Origin: Ecdyonurus torrentis
Taxonomy: Eukaryota; Arthropoda; Insecta; Ephemeroptera; Heptageniidae
Length of the DNA: 64,000 nucleotides
Assembly (NCBI GenBank): GCA_949318235.1
Contig: OX439136.1
Span: forward strand, 28,699,067-28,763,066
Direction of reading: 5' to 3'
The notes beneath the pieces were generated by a model that was not told the origin of the DNA, did no database searches, and saw only the letters and a program-made list of their open reading frames with translations. The position numbers were made by a program, and so were the translations under genes. Of this stretch, positions 9,533 to 21,017 are shown one piece after another (the stretch's first letter is position 1; each line of letters opens with the position of its first letter).

Positions 9533-9812
9533 GGGTGTATAGTCATTACGTCATATTTAATGCACTTGGACGCCATACTGGAGTAATAAATAACATTGCT
9601 CAGCATAGGACAAACTTAGTTTTTCTTTGAGAAAAGTTATTTTTTTTTTGTTATTATTTTTCTCATACTTGAAATTCAAGCTATTGAAGTTCTCTCAAAA
9701 ATATTGCTTACTATTTTTAAACTTGCAAAATGTGTTATTTTCCTATGTAGCCAATGTTATTGAGTTATCCAACATGGCGTCAACTTTAACATGAATTGCA
9801 TAATACTCTGTA
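9533..9812 (-). mobile_element. Family A MITE copy 3, one end degenerate
   Basis: Starts GGGTGTATAGTCATTACGTC after TATA and runs through the standard internal blocks. The ATTCATG end is decayed. Confidence 0.82.
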
Positions 9813-10012
9813 CAATTAGAATATTTTTGTTATTTATATAAAACTTTAAAAAAAATAAAAAATTCAACTTTAGTTGATAATAAACCCATTAAAAATAAAT
9901 TAATTAATAATAATTAATAATTAATTTAGAACTAAAAATTCTTGTTAATCTAAAAAATAATCGTTAAAAAGCTTGTACATAGTTTTGAAATACTTGAAGT
10001 ATTGTGCAATCA

Positions 10013-10181
10013 ACGGTTATGACGTCACTGAACATTGATAATATAACGATAATGACGTCACAAGCGTTACAAACACAACAAAATAAAAAAATTGGCCGTT
10101 ATAAATCTATACAATATTCAGTTCCAACGCTTGTGACGTCACTAACGTTTAAACTAAATGACGTAATGACCGTTACTTCCA
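10013..10181. mobile_element. Palindromic element with three TGACGTCA sites
   Basis: AATGACGTCACAAGCGTT is the complement, with one mismatch, of AACGCTTGTGACGTCACT. The outer parts AACGGTTATGACGTCA and TGACGTAATGACCGTT also pair. The 78-residue ORF across it is a shadow. Confidence 0.8.
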
Positions 10182-10550
10182 CGATACAAATTAAGATTTC
10201 CAACGATTATTTGTCAGTGTATATTTCCAAGTTTAATTAGACTTATACAAGTACCTATGCGATAAGACGAGTTTAGAAGTACGAGAAGTATCTTTTAATA
10301 TTTAATTTTAGTTTTCAATAAAATTGACTTCTTACTGACGTATGTGACCTTATTTAAAATTTAAGTGCAGAATAAATCCAGACAAAGCGTGCAAATATGC
10401 AAATTATTAAAGCCACTTCTAACCCAAAGTAGCCATTAGTATAAGCCAAAGCACTGTGTGAAATGTTATATTTTTCTTTCTTTACAACTTTTTAGTCAAA
10501 TCTAGCAGTACCCGATCTACCGCCTTAAAACATCAAAAACTTGCAAAGAG
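10182..10550. other. No recognised gene; includes a family H end
   Basis: 10,470-10,530 carries TTTTTAGTCAAATCTAGCAG and GTACCCGAT, the terminal part of family H. The rest is AT-rich. Confidence 0.5.
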
Positions 10551-10940
10551 AGCTACATAATATAGACCATATAGACATAAAGGTATGTCTATGATATAGA
10601 CGTAATAAGAGAAATTCAATTAAAATCTACCTGCGAGAGAAACAAGAATCTCATTTTAGCTTTACCTAAACACATTTGAACAACTTTTAGAATTACTTAA
10701 TAAATATAAAATACATAACAATTGAACCAGAAAACCTTCATTTTTATATGGTGTCACTGTATGCACATATCTTAGTTCATTGGTCAGATAATTAAAGACG
10801 ACAAATAAAATATATTTTGACCACAAAGTTGTGGCTATACTAAGATATGTCAGAAGATAAAGAAAGAAAATAAAGTTTAAATGTAAGTTAAGAGAATGTG
10901 ATATTTGCATTTCAATGTGCACAGAGTTATATAGAGTTAG
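10551..10940 (+). repeat. Dispersed segmental repeat carrying an empty TTAA site
   Basis: Paralogous to 43,010-43,720. Here CAATTACTTAATAAATA-type sequence (TTAA at 10,697-10,700) is uninterrupted. The 43-kb copy has a 308-bp family E element at exactly this TTAA. Parts also recur at 18,680-18,760, 42,840-42,920, 46,840-47,000 and 47,330-47,480. Confidence 0.9.
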
Positions 10941-10941
10941 A

Positions 10942-10971
10942 GAACTTTAACATGAATGCATAGACCCTATG
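10942..10971 (-). mobile_element. Solo end of a family A element
   Basis: Only ACTTTAACATGAATGCATAG followed by ACCCTATG remains, the ATTCATG terminus of family A. Confidence 0.7.
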
Positions 10972-11820
10972 ATCTAGCATGTAACAATATAAACTATAGT
11001 TTTCTTCTTCATATAAACCAGTTATTGAGCTAACAGTGCCCAGTAATTACACCACACAGTAGAAGTCCCCAGATAAATGTAATGCAATACAATGTAACGC
11101 ACTTACACGAGTACACAGGAATGTCTTCGTACAAGTTAATTAGTTACATCGATGTAACTCTTCAGTTCAAACCAAGAACTAGGTTGACAGAAGTTTAAAC
11201 AATAACTCGTTAGCATAAACGTAATTTCTTCAGTGCTAAATAATAGTAAGCCAAAGGCGCACAGACACCCTGGCTTTCTAGAACCTACTAACAATTTCAC
11301 AAGTTGTTAAAATCTGATGCCACCATTCCTTCTAATTTAAATATTAAAGTTAAATCGTTTTTTGGCCAAATAATGATCAACTGTCTTTTATACTTCGATT
11401 CATGTAAGATTTTAGCTTTAATCAGCACTCAGCCACATTTTATGATCAAAATGACAAACAGGTATTGCCTTGTATGAAGCGGCAATAAGAAAAGTGATTT
11501 TGGCCATCAAAAGTGACCAAATAGCGTGAGACAGTTCTGAAGATACGTGAAGCAGAGTATATAAGCGGGCGTGGCAAATGTTGCTTAAATTTTTTAAATA
11601 AAAGGAAGAGGCGTACCTGCTTTATACGGCATTTACAATTATTTTCATAAATAGTAGTACTAAATAGTGAATTAAACACAACTGCCAAAAATTTAGTGTC
11701 TGTGGCCCTTTAAAGTAACATCTTAAAAAACTATGGTAACATATTTATAAATATGTTAAAGTTATTATACAAAATATAATAAAAAAGTCTAAATATAACT
11801 TTTTTGTTACTTTTTACGTG
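10972..11820. other. No recognised feature
   Basis: AT-rich. An 80-residue minus-strand ORF at 11,446-11,688 has no recognisable motif, no leader and no splice context, so I do not call it. Confidence 0.5.
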
Positions 11821-11828
11821 TACAAAAT

Positions 11829-12455
11829 ATAAGAAGTGATTCGTAGATATATTACGCGATGATGAATGTATAGTATACAACGCAGGTATTAATTAATATA
11901 ATTAATTAACATACATAAGTACCACCAAGACAATCAAGTCTTATCAGTGGGTGCTTTATCAACATAATATAAAGATATTGTAATTAAAATTAGTAGCTAT
12001 AAGAAGTGATTCGTGGATATTTGACGTGATATATAGTATACAACGCAGGTATTAATTAATATGCTTAATTAACATACATAAGTGTCACCAAGACAATCTT
12101 GAAGTCTTATCAGTGGGCGCTTTATCAACATAATATAAAGATATTGTAATTAAAATTAGATATAAGAAGTGGTTCGTGGATATTTGACGTGATATATAGT
12201 TTACAACGCTAATTAATATGCTTAATTAACATACATAAGTACCACCAAGACAATCTTGAAGTCTTATCAGTGGGTGTTTAATCAACATAATATAAAGATA
12301 TTGTAATTAAAATTAGATATAAGAAGTGATTCGTAGATATATTACGCGATGATGAATGTATAGTATACAACGCAGGTATTAATTAATATGCTTAATTAAC
12401 ATACATAAGTGCCACCAAGACAATCTTGAAGTCTTATCAGTGGGTGCTTAATCAA
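11829..12455 (+). repeat. Tandem repeat, four units of about 157-170 bp
   Basis: Units begin with ATAAGAAGTGATTCGT at about 11,829, 11,999, 12,162 and 12,319. Each contains CAACGCAGGTATTAATTAAT-like sequence, ACCAAGACAATC and CTTATCAGTGGGTGC. A fifth partial unit lies at 12,870-12,975, beyond an unrelated block. Neighbouring units are nearly identical, so the array is young. Confidence 0.92.
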
Positions 12456-12540
12456 CTACAAGTGACTACAAGTGAAATTTAAATTGTTAAAAACTGATAA
12501 TTATATTAAATTTGTTAAGGATAGACTAAGTAAAACTGAA

Positions 12541-12750
12541 GATATCAGCCTGGCCTTCTATAATACCCCTGCATTTAATATTAATGGGTGGAAAGGCCCA
12601 AACTGTACAGACAGGCATGTTATTACCCGTTATGCGGTGCATGGTTTCCACCATGTAATCTGTCAAATTAAAGAATATCACGAGTGTAATGATAAATGTG
12701 TATGTTTGTTATGTGGTGGCCTATGTACTAGGTACCACTTACTTCATTAA
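12541..12750 (+). CDS. Cys/His-rich repeated block, possible coding fragment
   Basis: About 205 bp recurs at 45,383-45,593. In the plus frame the shared segment contains YAVHGFHHVICQIKEYHECN followed by a CVCLLCGGLC run, then a stop in this copy. In that segment three of the four differences between the copies are silent (GGT/GGC, TTC/TTT, CAA/CAG) and one is Arg/Lys. The second copy has an upstream stop and is open beyond. The reverse strand is also open over part of it. I recognise no family. It could be a decayed transposon ORF, a retrocopied exon or a non-coding repeat. Confidence 0.3.
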   Translation, partial: DISLAFYNTPAFNINGWKGPNCTDRHVITRYAVHGFHHVICQIKEYHECNDKCVCLLCGGLCTRYHLLH

Positions 12751-12869
12751 TTACTTACTTATATTAATCAACATAATATAAAAATGTTAGTATAAGCATA
12801 AAAAAATATACAATAATAATTCAATATAATCAGCACATTTTACTTTTTTTTTTTATTTTTTAAATACAG

Positions 12870-12975
12870 TAATATAAAGATATTGTAATTACAATTAGAT
12901 ATAAGAAGTGATTCGTGGATATTTGACGTGATGTATAGTATACGACGCAGATATTAATTAATATTCTTAATTAAC
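12870..12975 (+). repeat. Detached partial unit of the 160-bp tandem repeat
   Basis: GATATAAGAAGTGATTCGTG through GACGTGATGTATAG to TTAATTAAC. It is separated from the main array by the repeated Cys-rich block and AT-rich filler. Confidence 0.85.
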
Positions 12976-13075
12976 CTCATAAACCTAACGTTGACATGAC
13001 AATTGTTAACAAAACTAATTATTGATTTAAAGTGGCGCCTTGAGGTTAATAACATGCCTACTTCAAAGTTACACA

Positions 13076-13252
13076 TTGGTATGAAGTCCCCATATATATA
13101 TACATTTATTACGTCGCTTCCGTAGCCCCGTAAACTTGCGATGTAAAGAAGGCAACCGGCGCCGTATACTTTACAGGATTACCTCAAGTTTACGGGGCTA
13201 CGGAAGAGCTAAGGGACGTAATAATGTATAAATCTGGACTTCACACCAATAT
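13076..13252. mobile_element. Palindromic element with CGTAGCCCCGTAAACTTG arms
   Basis: Arms ATTGGTATGAAGTCC ... CTTCCGTAGCCCCGTAAACT pair with AGTTTACGGGGCTACGGAAG ... GGACTTCACACCAAT. Single copy here. A 100-bp flank on the left (12,976-13,075) is unassigned. Confidence 0.82.
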
Positions 13253-13439
13253 CAAACTATATAAAGAAGGCATTTACCCCATATTGCCACTTTATCATTA
13301 CAATACAGAAGAAAAAATCGTTGATTTTTTATTAAAACGCACAGATATTAGCAGCAACTATTATGAATTAATTTAAAATCCTCAACTGACCGATAATAAT
13401 AAGACAAACTTCATTTTTGGTTATTTCCTTTGATGGGAA

Positions 13440-13735
13440 ATCAGGTACGAAATCAGGTAATGAAGATATCAGGATATAAAATCTTCAAAAATTAAAAAAA
13501 AAAAAAAATTGGGGGGTCACCATGCTAGATTTTAAATTAAGAGTTTTTGAAGTTTTAGTCCCATAAGAACCCATGTTAATTTCAATAATGATTTTCTCTC
13601 TTATCTGATGGTCACGGGTTCTGAAAATGTTATCATAGGTAGCTGTTACTGTTAACTTTCAAATGTCATCATAAAGTTTGCAAGTTTTGTTTTTATATTT
13701 TGAGATACAAGCCATCTATATACAACACTTAATTT
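13440..13735 (+). mobile_element. Family H copy 2, internally deleted
   Basis: GGGGGGTCACCATGCTAGAT and TGAGATACAAGCCATCT as in copy 1. The left quarter is reduced. Confidence 0.75.
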
Positions 13736-13856
13736 TAAAATTATTTCTACTTTGAGCTAAAAGTTGAATCTCCACATTTGCATGTTATTCTTGCATTGTA
13801 ATAACTCCAATATTTTCACGTTTGACGTAGCTAAACTTTTAAGTAACATTTCATCT

Positions 13857-14098
13857 TTACACTCTGGCCAAAACTAGGTCGTTCCCGCCAAAAGCTGTAT
13901 CCGCGGTGCTAAACCAATCAGAGAACGTGTTATAAACCTACTAGCCAATCACAGTTGACTTTACATAGTTAAGTAAACTGTATGTATCCGCAGTGCTAAA
14001 CCAATCAAAGAGCGTGTTATAAACCTACTAGCCAATCACAGTTGACTTTACATAGTTAAGTAAACTGTATCCACTCGAACTAGTATTGGGAGAAATTG
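13857..14098 (+). mobile_element. Family F element with an internal tandem duplication
   Basis: TACACTCTGGCCAAAACTAG ... CCGCGGTGCTAAACCAATCA ... GAACTAGTATTGGGAGAAAT. About 90 bp (GTGCTAAACCAATCA through TTTACATAGTTAAGTAAACT) occurs twice in tandem here but once in the copies at 38,506, 40,377 and 44,523. The left end resembles Tc1/mariner termini, but the right end is only weakly complementary. Confidence 0.8.
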
Positions 14099-14164
14099 TA
14101 CTTGATGTCAATTTTATATTTGATGACCGTGCAGTTTGTCACATATCAGACCATCAACTAACTT

Positions 14165-14165
<1 letters not shown>

Positions 14166-14201
<36 letters not shown>
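14166..14201. repeat. Poly-A tract
   Basis: About 36 A residues followed by unassigned AT-rich DNA up to 14,460. Confidence 0.95.
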
Positions 14202-14203
<2 letters not shown>

Positions 14204-14463
14204 ACAATTAAGAATTAGTTGTTACAAAGAAGAATGAAACCGTCGATTTATATTTTACTTCAGCTGGCTGATTTTGTATTAATTAAAAATCTTAACTAAC
14301 TTCAATCAATAGTAAGATTTGTTTACAATAATATTAATTAAAAAGTGCCTAAAACTTCTAGAACGTTTATACAAAAACAATATCATAATAATAATGTATC
14401 AAAATAATAACTAAACTAATATAAGAAATCAATAAGAAAACTTAAAATATTTAGAACTAAATA

Positions 14464-15057
14464 GGGTGGTTTCATTCATGTTAAAGTCGACGTCATAAGT
14501 GAGCGCTAAATAACATTGGCCAGTATAGGGTGTATGCGGATGACGTCATATTTATTGCGCTTGGAGGCCATACTGGAGTAGTGCATAACATTGCTCAGCA
14601 TAGGACAAACTTTGTTTAAGCCAATTTTCTTTGCGAATTTGGTTCATTTTTTGTTATTGTTATTTTTCTCACATATTTGAGATACTAATTCAACACATTT
14701 ACAGCATCAATGCTCTCAAAAATATTGCATAGTGTTTTTAAACTGGCAAAATGATTTTTTTCCTATGCCATCCATGTTATTGAGTTATCCAACATGGCGT
14801 CGACTTTAACATGAATGAATAGACCCTATAGGAAAATGCCACATTTTGCCAGTTTAAAATTACTAAGCAATATTTTTGAGAGCCTTGATGTTGTTAACAG
14901 GTTGAATTAGTTTTAAGTATGCAAGAAAAATAGTAATAACAAAAAAATAGCTAATTAAAAAAGAAACAAACTAGGTTTGTCCTATGCTGAGCAATGTTAG
15001 TCATTGCTCAAGAAGAGCATCGAAAAGCACTCAAAATGACGTTATGCGTACACACCC
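14464..15057 (+). mobile_element. Family B MITE split by a family A element
   Basis: GGGTGGTTTCATTCATG to GCGTACACACCC. Positions 14,528-14,826 are an inserted family A copy. Removing it with one TATA restores CCAGTATAGGAAAATG, as seen intact at about 255-270. Confidence 0.9.
14528..14826 (-). mobile_element. Family A MITE copy 4, nested in family B
   Basis: Flanked by TATA at 14,524-14,527 and 14,827-14,830. The host sequence is known from other family B copies, so the duplication is four bases, TATA, and the element runs from GGGTGTATGCGGATGACGTC to GAATAGACCC. Confidence 0.9.
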
Positions 15058-15164
15058 AATAGAAGAAATGATGGTTAAGTTTTGATATAACCGTATGCAC
15101 TACTTTTCATATTGCCACGTACAGTAATTAAAATACTTAACTAGACGAGTTAGTGTCGTCAGAA

Positions 15165-15432
15165 ATCAGATTAAAGTGACCGCCCAGGTCACACAACGTA
15201 CTTTAATACATTGCACACAAAATGTGACACCCATAGTCATGTTCAATTTTTACTATTACTCCAATGTAGCCCCGCAAGAGAGCGTGATAAAGTTGTGAAG
15301 TAGGCAAAATGTACAAATTGTGAACATTTGTGACGTCAGGATTGTTTACATTCAATAGAAAAAGTTGTGCAAAATAAGCTGAAAATTTGATTTTACGTTT
15401 AGGGCATCAGAATTAGGTTCTTGCAAACACAC
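15165..15432 (+). repeat. Family R interspersed repeat copy 1
   Basis: AAAGTGACCGCCCAGGTCAC ... CCCGCAAGAGAGCG ... GGGCATCAGAATTAGGTTC. A reverse-orientation copy lies at 36,515-36,775. It shares the TGTAGCCCC(A/G)CAAGAGAG block with family G. Confidence 0.8.
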
Positions 15433-16560
15433 TTGTTATGCTAAAAAATGATAATAATAATAATAAGAAAAAAAATAATAATAAATAATAAAAAAAAAAA
15501 AAGCTCACTTAATTAGTATAGTTACAATGGAAGATGAACTCGTTGTTTTTTTATGTCAAATTCGTTTACGGAGCTAACTATGTATTAATTAAAAACTTAA
15601 CCAACTTCATAGAATAGAACGATTCGTTGATAATAATATGTTATGTAATATATATAATATTTATATAAATATACCTTATTTTCTCAAATCTTCATTCATA
15701 TTTTATTAGAAGAGATACAAGATATTGACCTTGCAAGGTTTTATACACAGTAATTAAAATATTTACTAATTAAACATAACAATTGACATCACTAATCAGT
15801 AAGAAAAGTTGTCACATATATTAAATTTTGCGCAGTACAAAATAGAAGAAATATTCGTGGATATTTAAGCAAGGACGCAGGTATTACTTAGGCTGTAGTA
15901 GTGTTATTGAAAATTAAGTTAACAAAACTTTTAAGGTATTTCTATATCCCAATTACTAAACTTAATATACGATATAAACTGACGTCAAAATATTGAGAGA
16001 AAGAAAATCGATCACTTATTGATACATAACACAGCAATTGGAATTCGTAGATATTTAAACATTCGATTACTGCTAATATGTAAGATACTTGTATTTATTT
16101 ATTAAAATACTTCAAGAAAAAAAAAAAAAAAAAAGTGGATATTTAAAAAGTTTTTAAAGTATAGCCAGACATACGCAAGTATTTATTTAAATACTTTCTA
16201 AACAAAATATTGAAGTAATGATTGGCAGCGGTACAGATTGCGTATATTTCTGATAATTAGCTTGAATCATGGATTTTGCAACCATAATCTGTTAATTATG
16301 TCTAATATTTTTAATTAATTAATATAAAATTCAAAAAGCCCATCGGGTTATTTATGCATAAATAGAGATATAAAAATACTTCAAATAAAACATGATTATA
16401 CATGATTTAGAAAGATGAACGCTACATTTCAGAAACATACTAAAAAAATTGCTATTTTCAGATACTTTAAAAATAAAGAAATTAACATCACAATTATAAG
16501 TGTAATTTCGAATTACTATTATGATAACTAAAGCATATTTTAATTTTTTTTTTTTGTTTT
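15433..16560. other. AT-rich DNA, no recognised gene
   Basis: Short A-runs and microsatellite-like AAT stretches. One TGACGTCA occurs near 15,970. ORFs are short and AT-driven. Confidence 0.5.
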
Positions 16561-16561
16561 T

Positions 16562-16965
16562 AATTACAAGGGACATTGGTATAAAAATAAAAGAAGTGAT
16601 TCCGTCGTTCAACAATAAAATTGCGCTTTAAATTTCTACTACAAACGATGAGATTATTTGTTAAAATACAACTGAACTAATCTTATACAAGAATTTAACA
16701 ACTCTAGTTCGTTGTATAAACTACAAACAACTCTTGAGCCAGCTTGGAAATATTTACTTTGTTAAAAACATCTGATCATGACGTCATTATACGTTTATAT
16801 GCATGGTTGATCATGATCATTTCTACGTTTAGAACTTTAGACCTGAATATATTTCACATATTCAAAATAAGAAGAAAAATAGAAATTGTAAAAAAGGTTC
16901 GAAATTCGATTTGTACACAAATTAACGTTTCTCAGTTGTAGAAAAATTTTACCAGTGTTTGTCAA
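16562..16965 (+). repeat. Family N interspersed repeat copy 1
   Basis: GGACATTGGTATAAAAATAA, GTCGTTCAACAATAAAATTG and a GTTTCTCAGTTGTA block. Copies lie at 18,298-18,560 and 19,400-19,720, and weaker ones near 20,100-20,330. Confidence 0.75.
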
Positions 16966-17250
16966 TATAAATATGTTTTAAATATTCAAAATTAGAAGAT
17001 CGCGTCGGAAGCGGTAAAAATGGTGCGAAAGCGTTGGGAACCACGTATGAAGCATCGTAATGCGAAATTCGTGTTATGGGAGCATTATAAATTTAATTAC
17101 AACGCGTTGAGATCAAGTTGAAAATTTTCAACGTGACAGGATAGGAACATGTAAAATTATTCTCATTGCGTTGGAACAAAAATTGAAATTACACAACGCA
17201 TTTCGGTATAGTAATATAATTATTTAAATATCACACAATAATTCTAAAAA
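16966..17250 (+). other. CpG-containing stretch with a short basic ORF
   Basis: Richer in GC and CpG than its surroundings. At about 17,020 an ATG opens a 32-codon frame starting MVRKRWEPRMKHRNAKFVLW. No splice or family support, so I do not call a gene. Confidence 0.3.
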
Positions 17251-17668
17251 ACAATCAAACAATAATTACAGCAATATGAAATTGCTATATATTTTTTATA
17301 TACCAAAATCTTAATTTTTTTAAAAATCTATTATATTATTATTTTAAATATTCAAAAAATCAAAAGTTGAAAATTAATTTTTTTTTTCTTATTTGCTAAA
17401 AAATCTTCCGTTGTAGAAGAAATGGAGAGGTAAAAAAAAAAAATCGATATACTTCAGCAATTTTAATAGAAGAACCTTATCAGGTCGGTAAACATTTTAT
17501 GTTTCATATTATGTTCTTGTGTGGATTATTCTTTCGCAGGGTAGCAATTTTTTTTAATTGCAGTCGTTGTTTTGCCAAAATTACTGGAAAAAGTAACGCG
17601 TTATCATGCTAAGAATAGTGATGTTGCACTATTTTTTAACAAGTAAAATTATAAACCGTAGTGACACC

Positions 17669-18224
17669 CAGGCTTCAGATTAAACCCGTTTTTTTTTTTT
17701 AATAAAACCGGCCGGCAAGTAAAACCAGGTTTTTTAGCCCGTTTTTTTTAAGCAAAAAAAAAAAAAAAAAAAAAAAACGTTTTTTTTTTTTAACTTTTTT
17801 CCTAATTTTTTTCAATAATAACATAAAAATAATAAAATAATAAACTTGCATATTTTTTAGTCATTTGAAAAAAAAAAAAAAAAAAAATCAAATATCAATT
17901 TTATAGAGGTTTATTTATTCATAGTAATGGACCACTTGCAATAAAATGTTTTTAATTGTTGCACCAAGCGAAAACGATTTTTACATAAGAAATGCATTAA
18001 GAATTATTCAAATTATTTTAAAAAGTTTGTTCATTGCAAGTGGTCAATTATAGTAATACAAGTTAATTAAGAATTTCGACTGTTATTAATATAGTATTTT
18101 TTTTTTCTAAAAAAAAAAAAAAAATAATAATAAATAAATGGGTTTTTAAAAAATCTTATTGCCCGGTATTTTATAAAAAAACCACCCGGCAAAAATCCAG
18201 GTTTAAAAACCCGGTCGAACCCTG
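17669..18224. mobile_element. hAT-like non-autonomous element with CCCGG-rich ends
   Basis: CAGGCTTCAGATTAAACCCG at one end and CGGTCGAACCCTG at the other; the latter is the complement of CAGGGTTCGACCG. Flanks GTGACACC and GTGACCCA are an imperfect 8-bp match. The paralogous region at 18,530-18,580 reads ACCGTAGTGACACATCG without the element. The interior is A/T homopolymers plus a nested family P element. Confidence 0.72.
17927..18050. mobile_element. Family P palindromic MITE, nested
   Basis: GGACCACTTGCAATAAAATG to TTCATTGCAAGTGGTC. A second copy at 46,434-46,562 is in the opposite relative orientation. Here it lies inside the hAT-like element. Confidence 0.83.
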
Positions 18225-18297
18225 TGACCCACAGTGCAGTACATTATTAATTAGCCACATAACATATCAGAAAACAACATTTATGTCTTTGATTTCA

Positions 18298-18560
18298 AGG
18301 CACATTGGTATAAAATAAAAGAAGTGATTTCGTCGTTCAACAATAAAATTGCGCAAATGTCATTCGTTTATACGATGAAATTATTTGTTAAAATAATTAC
18401 TAAACTTATACAAGAAACAACTACAGTTCGTGCTATAAACTACACACAGACACACATACAGTATAATGAATATATGTCACACATATTTAAAATTAGAACT
18501 AGTGATGTTACGTTATTTTTTAACAAGCAGTAAAATTATAAACCGTAGTGACACATCGTG
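18298..18560 (+). repeat. Family N copy 2
   Basis: AGGCACATTGGTATAAAATA and GTCGTTCAACAATAAAATTG. It continues into the ACCGTAGTGACAC sequence that forms the empty site for the hAT-like element upstream. Confidence 0.75.
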
Positions 18561-18589
18561 CTGTGTGCAGTACATTATTAATTAGACAC

Positions 18590-19015
18590 ACTATTCTATG
18601 CAAAAATAAGTTAAGTCATTGACGCTGCATAGAGCAATTCCAAAAATAATAAATAGGTAAAAACTTCCATTTGAAAAAAAAACTTAGAATTACTTTATAA
18701 ATATAAAATATACAACAATTGAACCAGAAAACTTAATTTTTATATGGTGTCAAACAATGACTAATTTTTGTAAGTATTAAAAGTCAACAGGCGGCACGTC
18801 ACTGTTGACGAAGACCAATATGCAGATTTCAATGTTGCGAATAATAAGTTCAATAAAGAAGAACAGCAGAGGTAAAATTGAAACACAAATCAAGTAAAAG
18901 GAACATTTAGCAGAAGCTACAATATTAATATTTTATTTTTTAAATCGTAATCAACTATATTTAAATACTAAAATGTTGTCCATCTATCCTTCATGTACAT
19001 ACAAATAACATCAAA
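18590..19015 (+). repeat. Family Q dispersed repeat
   Basis: GACGAAGACCAATATGCAGA and GGAACATTTAGCAGAAGCTA recur near 42,960, 44,050-44,170 and 44,800-45,000. Non-coding. Confidence 0.7.
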
Positions 19016-19021
19016 TACACG

Positions 19022-19098
<77 letters not shown>
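19022..19098. repeat. (TA)n microsatellite
   Basis: About 38 uninterrupted TA units. Confidence 0.97.
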
Positions 19099-19105
<7 letters not shown>

Positions 19106-19399
19106 GACCGGTTGATATTTTACTATAAAAGACGAACAAGTATAATTAATTTATTAATTATAAGATAAAATAAAAAGACGTTCAGATCGAAATATTATTT
19201 AAAATATCCATTTAAGGTTTATTATCCCAGTGATACACAAATACCAATAACCAATCAATATCAGTTACACATATAAACAATTTAAAAATAATTTTAAGTG
19301 TTGTATTATAAAGGGCTTGAATCTCAAAATATAAAAATAAAAAACTTTATGATGACATTTGAAAATTTCAGAACCTATGATAACAATTTCAGAACCAGA

Positions 19400-19720
19400 T
19401 CACATAACATATCAGAAAACAACATTTATGTCTTTGATTTCAAGGCACAATGGTATAAAAATAAAAGAAGTGATTTCGTCGTTCAACAATAAAGTTGCGC
19501 CAATGTCTTTTACTTAATACAATGAAATTATTTGTTAAAATAATTACTAAACTTAACTTATAGAAGAAATTAACAACTCTAGTTCGTTCTATAAACTACA
19601 AACATAATATAAATATATTTCAAAATTAGAAGTTCAAAAGAAAATATAAAAAGGTTCGAAAATCGAGATCTACACAAATTAACGTTTCTCGGTTGTATTA
19701 AAATGTGATGAGTTTTTGTC
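19400..19720 (+). repeat. Family N copy 3
   Basis: CAAGGCACAATGGTATAAAA and GTCGTTCAACAATAAAGTTG. It is preceded by a scrambled family H fragment (19,300-19,395). Confidence 0.7.
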
Positions 19721-19784
19721 ACAAAAATGACGAGTTTTAATTAAAGTTAATCATAATATTAATTTATTTTAAACATTAAAATAT

Positions 19785-20073
19785 ACCCCTAGCACTTCCT
19801 TTCGCTTTGTCGCCATGTTTGTGGTGCCTAATGCATTGTCCAGCATAGGGGAAACATCATTTCTCCTAATTTTTAACATAAAAAAAGTTTATTTCAACTG
19901 AACAAATTTTTCTCATATTTTTCGAGCTTATTAGGAGCTACAAATAAGGCTTTGATTGAGCTTTGAAGCTTCTTTTTCCCATTAAAAAAAATTGACGTTT
20001 TACCTATGCTGGCCTATGTATTCCTGACCAACAAAATGGCGGCTCTTAAATATGAGTGCAAGCGGTCTATACA
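19785..20073 (-). mobile_element. Family D MITE copy
   Basis: TATACCCCTAGCACTTCCTT ... GCATTGTCCAGCATAGGGGA ... AGTGCAAGCGGTCTATA. Near complete, about 290 bp. Confidence 0.85.
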
Positions 20074-20397
20074 TAATTAGAAGATCATCAGAATTTATTA
20101 AAAAAAAGGTTCGAAAATCGATTTGTACACAAATTAACGTATCTCAGTTTTAAAAAATTTGATCAGTTTTTGTCACACAAATTTTGACAGTCATAACAAT
20201 TAAAACATTAAACATTAAAATATTCAAAGTTAGTAGAACAATAGAAATTGTAAGAAAGTCGGAAATTGATTTCTATAAGGTACATTATTATTTCTCAGTT
20301 TAAAAGTTGATTAAATATAAATTTGATTAGTTTTTGTCACACAAATTGTAAGATTTAATAAGAATAAAACTAAGATTTATACATGCTGGGACAAAAA

Positions 20398-20592
20398 AAT
20401 GTCAGATGCGGGTTTATGACGTCACAGCTCACTGGTCCACGCATTTGGAAACAAGTGAGCTGTGACGTCACAGCCCGCATGACATTTAGTAAATGTAAAA
20501 TAAATTAACAATCAATGACTGAGGCCAAATCAACGTTGATACTTAGCTATGTTAGGATATTAGACATGTGCCTTGTTCAAAGTGTTTAAGAT
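20398..20592. mobile_element. Family E MITE copy 3, left end missing
   Basis: ATGTCAGATGCGGGTTTATG ... TGAGCTGTGACGTCACAG ... CAACGTTGATACTTAGC. It has two TGACGTCA sites in a hairpin and lacks the AGGCGTAGAAC end. Confidence 0.8.
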
Positions 20593-20726
20593 TACTAATT
20601 TTTAAATCAATAAAAAATAATAAAAATATTAAAAACAGAAGAAAATAATGAAAATAAAAGACTAAAATGTAGCATTGAAATTGTAAACCAAATTTTATTT
20701 GGTACCAATAGCAGTCAAACGTGACA

Positions 20727-21017
20727 TTTATGTCATTCTGAGTGCTTTTCGATGCTCTTCTTGAGCAATGAATAACATTGCTCAGCATAGGACAAACCTA
20801 GTTTTTGGCTATTTTATTTGGAAAATTAGCTATTTTTTGGTCATTATTATTTTTCTCACATACTTGAGGTACTAATTCCATACCTGTTAACAACATCAAT
20901 GCTCTCAGAAATATTGCCAAGTATTTTTGAACTGGCAAAATGTGCCATTTTCCTAAACCGGCCAATGTTATTTAGTACTCACTTATGACGTCGACTTTAA
21001 CATGAATGAAACCAACC
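20727..21017 (-). mobile_element. Family B MITE copy 3
   Basis: CATTCTGAGTGCTTTTCGAT ... to CATGAATGAAACCAACC. Uninterrupted, so it supplies the empty-site reference for the nested element at 356-617. Confidence 0.85.
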
